From Dicyema japonicum (lineage: Eukaryota > Dicyemida > Rhombozoa > Dicyemidae), in contig RDEW01000004.1 in assembly GCA_011109175.1 (NCBI GenBank), positions 1,785,788-1,849,787 of the forward strand: a stretch of 64,000 bases of DNA. Direction: 5' to 3'. Both the position numbers and the translations under genes were made by a program. The notes below the pieces were generated by a model. The model saw nothing but the letters and a program-made list of their open reading frames with translations. It searched no databases and was not told the origin of the DNA. Positions 57,858 through 64,000 of the stretch are shown in pieces. Position 1 is the stretch's first letter. Every line of letters starts with the position of its first letter.

Positions 57858-58289
57858 ATGGCGAACAAACCAAAACAAGTAAGAGCGACAAAACTACAAT
57901 TGACCATGAGGGCATAAAAGTCACAGATGCGGTTGAGGCTTTGGAGTACACTGAGAAGCCAGACTATGATGTATCGAGTGATTCTGACGAGATGACGTCT
58001 AAGACTTCAAAGGTGCTTGTGTGTCAGTGTTGGAGGCTGTAAAACCTCTTCGATCGAGTTCTAAGCTGAAAATGGTGGAGGAGTCCCAAGACACGGAGGG
58101 TGACATGACACTTGCGACTGAGTCTATAAATACGGCGGATTACTTTGATGAGCATCCTTCTGCTGACATCAGTTGATTGCTATATATATTTTAGAGAAGG
58201 GGACACGTGTTTACAACAGACTTCCGTATTACATGAAGCGTAATGTTCAAATTCAGGTTAATACTGAGGCTCTAAAGAAAAACATATGA
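57858..58289 (+). CDS. Unidentified acidic protein, four exons with short introns
   Basis: Exons 57858-57878, 57911-57977, 58004-58171 and 58195-58289 join in phase to 116 residues. The introns are 32, 26 and 23 nt, all GT...AG (GTAAGA...CATGAG, GTGATT...TCTAAG, GTTGAT...TTTTAG). Without splicing each frame closes within about 60 codons. The protein begins MANKPKQGIKVTDAVEALEY, has a long acidic middle (ESQDTEGDMTLATESINTAD) and a basic end (KKGTRVYNRLPYYMKRNVQI). A further 21-nt intron in exon 4 (58253-58273) is possible and would not change the frame. The basic tail is vaguely like an RNA-binding protein, but I do not recognise a family. Coding composition and the matching phases support a real gene. 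Confidence 0.5.
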
Positions 58290-58699
58290 TTATTTTCCTT
58301 ACCTATTCGAGTTGTTTTTTATGTTGATTGTGTATAAGCTGTTATTTTTGTCCTAGTTTAATATGGGGTGGTAAGTGTTCACTGGCTTTATTAGTTGGAG
58401 GCTAGGCTTTTGGTATTTGTTCACGAGGTTTATTCAATGTGGATGTCTGGAAGGTGAGTTAGTTTGGTGGAAATATACCGTCATTTTTGGTTGTAGAAAT
58501 TTTTTGACCTTCGTTTCTTGATATGCTAACTTTTGAGGAAGATGCAAGAGATACAATTTGATGAGTTAAAGATATGATGTTTTTATTGACGGTCTGCATT
58601 GCATGCAGTCTGGCGAGAAAGACGGAAGATGTTTCTACGCAGTGATTTAGAGCATTATGGGTCGGATTGGTTATTCATTTCTCAAAAGTGACTATTAAT
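58290..58699. other. No gene supported
   Basis: T/G-rich sequence without a recognisable frame. Confidence 0.45.
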
Positions 58700-58960
58700 A
58701 AAATTCATTGATCTGTACCAAACTAATGTTAATCGGGACAAATTTATTATTGATCTGTACAATTCTAGTACTTGTTTTGTCCACAGAAAAATCTTCCTAT
58801 ACAATTTTTACCACCAAAAGGAGACATAAAGATACGTTAGAACTCGTAGATATTATTCCAATGAAAACACATCCAATAACTATCAAAGTCGAGTGATGTT
58901 CTCAGGTGAATGTATTGAATAAGGGCCATTTGGTATGCAAATCGGAGGATCAATCGATTT
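58700..58960 (+). pseudogene. Jockey/CR1-like LINE, RT fragment
   Basis: The frame reads STEKSSYTIFTTKRRHKDTL, then DIIPMKTHPITI, equivalent to HEKSYTTIFTKNRRLTNSAP...GNSIPTTNSVKI in the element at 27.5-28.4 kb. Only this part, between YADD and the ILGVTYD motif, is readable. Confidence 0.5.
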
Positions 58961-59154
58961 GGAGTGATTTCATTGATAATCAACAAAGGATTATGTAATC
59001 AGGGATTGATTTCAATTGTACCTACGAGAGAGAGATTTATAGGAGCGACTTCAATACGAAGACAGCCCGAAGGTCCACGGTCACATAAATAGAGATACCC
59101 ACGCACTATTGCTTCCAGAATTAACAAAAAAATAAAACATCAAGTCCTTGCAGT

Positions 59155-59205
59155 TGTGGGTATTCCTCCGATGGAATGGGGGAGAGCAAATGATCCGTCA
59201 TCTTT
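59155..59205 (+). repeat. GGGCGCC dispersed repeat, fragment G
   Basis: TATTCCTCCGATGGAATGGG, GGAGAGCAAATGATCC, the 5' block of the family. Confidence 0.45.
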
Positions 59206-59411
59206 GCAGCCTGGAGACCATTGTAAAAACCAAACTAACTATCACGAAATCCCGATGGGTTGCATCAAAGTCCTCATCTTGGTCTAGTGTTCCTTTCTCT
59301 AACCCACAAACAATTAACGTAGGTGCATCCTCACACTAGACACTTTCAGTCTTATCTATATTACAAATATTCTAAAAGAAGTGATAAGACAATTCTCGCT
59401 CATTGACTGAA

Positions 59412-59848
59412 GAAAAGTTATTCTACGTGGTCTTCAAAAATCTTCTTTGAACTCATCGGTACTAGTACGGAACACTTACTTCCATTCTACAAAACATGGT
59501 GGAGATGATAAATTGATGAGCTATGTGATAAAGGAAATGACTATAGGGGAGAGAGACCACGTGTGCACAGTCTGGGATGAAGTAAATGTAAGTTTTGGGT
59601 TCATGCTTTAGTCTCTCTTGAGTAAGAATCATTTTCCGTTAAATTTATGATTTTCTGTCGTAAGACAATGACTAAATATTTGCGGTTTCGTTCTGAATTT
59701 CTCCGTTTCTTACTTCAAAGTTAAAGATATGCGGAAAAGTCGATAAGATCGACAAAGAGGCACTAAAGGATGTCGAACTTGTCGCCGATAAGGAATCGAC
59801 AATTATTGTGAATCTTTTGAATGTGAAGAAAAGAATTTCAAACTAGGT
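59412..59848 (+). CDS. Candidate two-exon host gene fragment
   Basis: An open stretch after a CTGAAG acceptor-like site reads ILRGLQKSSLNSSVLVRNTY, then GGDDKLMSYVIKEMTIGERD and HVCTVWDEVN, ending at a strong donor (AAT|GTAAGT at 59588). After an intron of about 130 nt (acceptor CTTCAAAG) it continues in phase: LKICGKVDKIDKEALKDVEL, VADKESTIIVNLLNVKKRIS and a stop near 59846. The 5' end is unclear, possibly MSYVIKEM. No family recognised. Confidence 0.4.
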
Positions 59849-60455
59849 AACTTCTGAGTTCAATTCTCGCTCAAAAAATTAGGACATCTGTCATAAGTAG
59901 AGAAGAGGAAGGGGAAATTGACTGTCTTATTATTGCCCCTAGCAAATTCCATCCATCTCATCGACAAAGCAGTGATCACGACTATCCTAAAAGAACTATA
60001 GAGTGACTGAATAGTGGATCACTAAAAAGAAACGAATGTCGCCATACACTCTGTAAACCCTAATTCTTCTAAGCAGTGCTATGTGCACGTTACATCCTAA
60101 CCGAACAGTTCTCCCACCATCACGCGTTTGTGTGACATCAGGGAGATAACACCAAGCCAAGTTAAGAGCACTGCTGGGACATATCGAGATCGCCTAGTTA
60201 ACTAGTTATAGTTTTGTGGTCTTGGCTTATGTCAACTTTCCAATACGTCCTATACAGTGGAAGCTTGATAGAGGAAACCAGAAAAGGGAATAGATTTGGA
60301 ACAAGAGCCTAGACAATATATGAGACTACATTAGCCATACCTCTTTCGACCAGTTCTGCAAACTAGTCGATTTATAATAATTCAATATCTTTTCCTAGTG
60401 ATTGAGGATGGCTGCATTAAATGTGCTCTAATAGACGAGATGTAATAATCGAGGG
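59849..60455. other. No gene supported
   Basis: No recognised motif. Confidence 0.45.
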
Positions 60456-60660
60456 AGGATCAAGGAATGCTCTTCACTTCTCTTTCTAGGGTGTATACCC
60501 TTTATAGACCACCTGGTTCCGCAGTGAAGTTCACTGATGAAGGCGCCGCTCGTCAAGCCAAAGAATATTGATGTGTGGAACCTTCAACCGAAATGTGCAG
60601 TATCGGGATTTGAACTAGTGATCTTAAGAACTCTTGCCCGACAACCATCACACTGCGAAG
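60456..60660 (-). repeat. tRNA-derived SINE, copy 4, head and body
   Basis: On the minus strand: GCAGTGTGATGGTTGTCGGG (A-box region), AGTTCAAATCCCGATACTGC (B-box region), TTGACGAGCGGCGCCTTCAT, TTCACTGCGGAACCAGGTGG, GAAGTGAAGAGCATTCCTTG. The head resembles copy 3 (GTGGTTAGGTGTCGGGC). The 3' tail beyond GATCCT is missing. Confidence 0.75.
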
Positions 60661-60704
60661 ATATATTATTTAATTATTTAAAATAATTTAAGTACAGTAA
60701 AGTC

Positions 60705-61698
60705 CCTTAAATCATTGAGGAAGATATTATCTCTGATAACCCTTAGTCGGATGTCTTCTGAAGTTTATAAATTTTTGTCGCCGGGACAGAGTGGGTTCAG
60801 AAAGGAACGCTCGACCGCAGATGCTGTTTGGTCCCACAGGTGGATATGTGCCATGTGTCAACGATACAAAAGTGATTTTAAGATTTTGGGAGTGGACATG
60901 TCCAGTGCGTTTGACACTGTCAACAGAAAAACATTGTTGGACGTTGCTGGGAATTTTCTTGATGAGGATAACACAAGACTTGTCCTGGAGAACTTAAGAA
61001 TTGGTCTCTGCGAGTTAATTAGGAAAAGACTGAACACTTAAGAATGACAAGGGAATCAAAATATATTGATGAAAATCGGAGGAAAAAAAGGAAATTGGGA
61101 TCCTTAGTTATAATAGTGAGGACATGATGTATAGAAGAGTTTTAGCCACTGCCATGTATAAGAAAATGCAGAAGATATGGAGTCGACGAAAACTAATAAA
61201 AACAAATCTAAGAATAAGACTATACAACGCATATATAAAACCGGTGCTTATGTACAACTCGGGTACATTGGGGTCACAGAGCTAGAGCTCAAGAAAATGG
61301 ATATATTTCATCGCAAACAATTACGCAATTTAATGGGCCTAGGTTGGCCCAAGAATATTTCAAACAAGAAACTATACTCTGTGGCACAATCGAGGCCAAT
61401 AAGCATCGACATTATTGAATCAAGGTGGAGATTGTTCGGGCACGTGCTCGGAATAGACATAAACGCCCCTGCAAATATAATAATGGACAATTACTTTAAC
61501 AATGAGAACAAACCATCATTCAGAGGAAGACCCAGAGTCACTCTACCCGTGGCTCTGAACAAGGATCTTAATGGGATTAGAAGAAATCTTAAATCTGCAG
61601 AAGACCTAGAAGATCTAAGGACAGATGCGCAAAGCAGAGGGCGATGGAGACGCCTAGTGAAGCAGATTGTGGAACGTGTGGCACAAACGGGACCTTAG
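60705..61698 (+). pseudogene. L2-like LINE, catalytic region deleted
   Basis: Frame 60715-61041 has FLSPGQSGFRKERSTADAVW and FKILGVDMSSAFDTVNRKTL (first catalytic Asp). After about 50 bp comes SYNSEDMMYRRVLATAMYKK in another frame, then 61177-61698 in the first frame with RRKLIKTNLRIRLYNAYIKP-type connection, RKQLRNLMGLGWPKNISNKK, RWRLFGHVLGIDINAPANII, SFRGRPRVTLPV and SRGRWRRLVKQIVERVAQTG. The YADD motif and everything between are deleted, plus a frameshift near 61265. The last 173 codons are open. Relatives: 26480-27533, 40336-40500, 41100-42110, 56960-57746. Confidence 0.8.
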
Positions 61699-62149
61699 TT
61701 AATATAACGTTCTTTGGTTCTGTGAAAGTGCTCTTTAATAATTATAAAGTCCCTTAAATTGACCCAAAATTGTTCCTGGACTATTTGTGACCAATTTGGG
61801 AATTTGAAACATCTGGGTACTTTTATTTAATTTTAATTTAAAAATCAAGAATCACTGACAAAACAAAGTCAGATGATCCCGGCCCCTTGAGCAGCCGCCT
61901 CATCTTTCCTCGGTGTTCTTCCCGAGTGCCGACACACTTTTTCTATGGACGAATCACTTATCGGAAGTTTAGGGGTTTTGGCTAAGCTCCCGTTCTCCCC
62001 ACAAGTTGCGGGGTTGGTTTTAATGATGAGGAGGATTTTTGTAGGGTTTTCGTTACTGTCTCTTGAAAGGAGTTTAATTTCTTTAGGTTGGTGTGGGATA
62101 TGTTAGTACCCCATGCCGCGCAGCAGTAACTGATTGACGGAAGTATTTA
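61699..62149. other. Flank between two convergent LINEs
   Basis: Probably contains the 3' ends of the L2-like element (+) and of the Jockey/CR1-like element (-). No open frame is assigned. Confidence 0.4.
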
Positions 62150-63475
62150 TTAGTAGTAGAGATGATCTACTGTTGGGTGGAAACATCTTTTGTAATATCC
62201 AAGTAACGTTTTTACAAAGTTTGGTTTTCGCTGGGAAGAGGAGACGATGTTGCGCACATATTTGCTGAAGGTCATTAGTGGGTCATATGTGACCCCCAGT
62301 ATTTTGGTTGAATTTTTGAAGGGGATTGTTATCCCAGATAGGGTCAATGAAGGTGCCGAGTTGTCAATCTTCTATTGGAAGTAAAAATCATGGAGCACAA
62401 CTTTTTAGGACTTGTGTGTTATCGGTTACTAATAAGCCAACAGTTCAGGTTGTCCTGTAATATTTGTAAACGGGTACCCACTGTGTGGATACATTGGTCT
62501 CTTGTTGTCAGGATTAAGTCGTCAGCATAAGCAAGGAATAAAGTATCGTTGCTGCTGTGGGAAGGCATGTCGCTTACAATGAAGTTGAAGAGAATCGGTG
62601 AGAAAGGGGATCCTTGCGGTACCGGAGGTAAGGTTTAATCGGATACGTGCGGGAGGTAAGGTTTAATCGCAATCCCACATTGAGGATGATCGCGTCGAAC
62701 GGTTCTTGGGGAAATAAATCTTCATTGCAAAATCACTTCAGGCAAAGTGAGTTGGGAGAAGCTAGTAGATATAATTGTTTCAAGTACTGCATGTGGTGAA
62801 TATTAAAATATTGAGGAAGCGAGTCGGAGACAACCTTCAATAGAGATCCCAGTAAGATCCTATCACAAATCCGCTGGGCAATTTCCGCTACAAGGATGAA
62901 TCTGAGTTTTTTGATCTTGGCTACTGCCTCAGACTCATTGACTCCCTGGGGTGCCCGCCAGTCTCTAGGTTTGATAACCTGTCTCTTCGAGTATGATTTA
63001 ACGGGGTCTTTCCCAAATATAATTACAAACATTTCACCAAATAACTTAGCTTTTGAAATGAAGATATCTTCAGTAATAAAACTATTAAATGCATCCTTGC
63101 AATCAACAAGTGAATAATCAAGTTGATGATGTTTACCACTGTCACTTGTTAATCATAATTTTAGTGAACAGTTTCCTCCGTATTGAGTCAAAAGCCTTCT
63201 GTATGTCAATGGAACACATAATGGTCTTTTGATGTAGAGGTTTACGTTGTAGGCCTTCTTTGATAACTTATGTCAGGCAGGTAAGGTGGGTAGTTGTGGA
63301 ACGAGCCTTCTTAAATCCATATTGGAAGGATAAGTCTGGGAGGTAAGGTTTAATCTGATTGAGAATGAGTTTATCAAGGATTTTGGAGGTGGCACACAGG
63401 AGGGATATTGGTCTGTGCGAAGCTGATAAGTCCTTCGACAGTCCAGATTTTGGTAAAATTTTTAGTTTGAAATTT
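62150..63475 (-). pseudogene. Jockey/CR1-like LINE, reverse transcriptase
   Basis: Minus strand, in order: KSGLSKDLSASHRPISLLCA, TSKILDKLILNQIKPYLPDL, SFQYGFKKARSTTTHLTCL, HQKTIMCSIDIQKAFDSIRR (first Asp motif), an unrelated-looking stretch at 63120-62640 including an open frame of 99 codons (63032-62733), then VPQGSPFSPILFNFIVSDMP, LFLAYADDLILTTRDQC (YADD) and STKILGVTYDPLMTFSKYVR. The block GGGAGGTAAGGTTTAATC occurs near 62633, 62651 and 63340, which suggests that a local duplication or insertion split the RT. Not functional. Confidence 0.75.
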
Positions 63476-63791
63476 NCTCTCCTGTCAACTTTGACCGAAG
63501 AAAATCCTTTAATTCATCCATCTCTATCCATGTCGGAACATTTTTTAGAATTATAGTCGAAGGAGGCAGTTTTACTTCCTCCATCTCATGTCCACCCAAT
63601 CCAAAAGGATTACTATCATTCATTGACTTTTTGAAATCTTCAAGGTCTTCCAAGTTCTTAAACTGCAGGATAAAATCGCCAGTATGTCGACGAGAAATCC
63701 TAGCTCTTCTGGCTGATTCCATCCCATCAAAGATGTTAACAATAGTTAAATTCCCATGTTTAGAATTAATAATTAACCTGACAGAGAACAT
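63476..63791 (-). pseudogene. LINE ORF1-like fragment joined to RT at an N
   Basis: The minus frame 63791-63462 begins MFSVRLIINSKHGNLTIVNI and includes RRHTGDFILQFKNLEDLEDF and STIILKNVPTWIEMDELKDF, which looks like the RNA-recognition-type fold of ORF1 proteins in Jockey/CR1 LINEs (also used by nucleic-acid-binding Gag-like proteins). It meets the RT motif of the next feature at the only ambiguous base (63476). Zinc knuckles and endonuclease, which should lie between, are absent. Confidence 0.5.
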
Positions 63792-64000
63792 TGTAGTCTA
63801 GGCAAAGCTAACGGAGCAAATCCTAACAGATAACAGATAACATGATTTATTCGCAAAACCCCAACTAACTAAACAAGGTAAGAGCCATTAACTAAAGAGG
63901 AAAGCCAAGATTTGGGGTCGTCTATATCGGGGCACTCTCATGAGACACCGTATGTCTCTTCTCCGTAAAAAGCCCCAATTACAATGCGAGTTTCCACAAG
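63792..64000. other. No gene supported at the window end
   Basis: Likely the 5' untranslated part of the minus-strand LINE and its flank. No motif recognised. Confidence 0.35.

Noticed and set aside
58253-58273. A 21-nt intron in the last exon of the gene at 57858-58289
   Set aside because: It has GT...AG and a TACTGA site, but removal does not change the frame and nothing decides between the two forms.
1-64000. Most of the short open frames on both strands
   Set aside because: They lack motifs, overlap better explanations on the other strand, or have the composition expected by chance in AT-rich DNA.

Overview
The window looks like a nuclear, AT-rich segment from a small animal genome. Most of it is decayed mobile DNA: several non-LTR retrotransposon (LINE) families, a tRNA-derived SINE family, hAT and Mutator-like DNA transposons, and an unclassified short dispersed repeat. 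A few compact host genes sit between these relics. The clearest host gene is a complete glycine cleavage system H protein (GCSH) at 51303-51850 on the minus strand. Its frame is restored only by removing four introns of 23, 24, 25 and 23 nt, each starting GT and ending AG. Introns this short are a known hallmark of dicyemid mesozoans. With the standard genetic code in use and animal-type LINEs around it, a dicyemid or similarly reduced animal is my best guess. This is inference.

Layout. 1-8.0 kb: fragments of a PHD/RT-type LINE and nothing else I can name. 8.0-12.3 kb: a SINE copy, a hAT-type element with matching 8-bp target duplications, two copies of the short repeat and a palindromic MITE. 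13.4-14.2 kb (-): a bHLH-leucine zipper gene. 14.8-29.3 kb: LINE relics of at least four kinds (PHD/RT, R4-like, Jockey/CR1-like, L2-like), two Mutator-like relics and a possible hAT relic. 30-34 kb: SINE and LINE ends. 35-37 kb and 46.7-50 kb (+): clusters of short open exons that look like host genes I cannot identify. 38-45.6 kb: LINE fragments, including the longest element of the window (42795-45393, PHD finger to C-terminus, broken by frameshifts). 51.3-53.1 kb (-): GCSH and an unidentified membrane-protein gene in tandem. 55-57.8 kb: SINE and LINE ends. 57.86-58.29 kb (+): a second short-intron gene, product unknown. 58.7-64 kb: LINE and SINE relics, ending in a Jockey/CR1-like element whose ORF1 and RT parts meet at an ambiguous base.

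The mobile elements are almost all 5'-truncated, frameshifted or internally deleted, so none appears autonomous. GCSH would act in mitochondria, carrying the aminomethyl intermediate on lipoate in glycine breakdown. The bHLH-Zip protein would be a nuclear DNA-binding regulator. No operon, CRISPR, rRNA or intact tRNA gene is seen.
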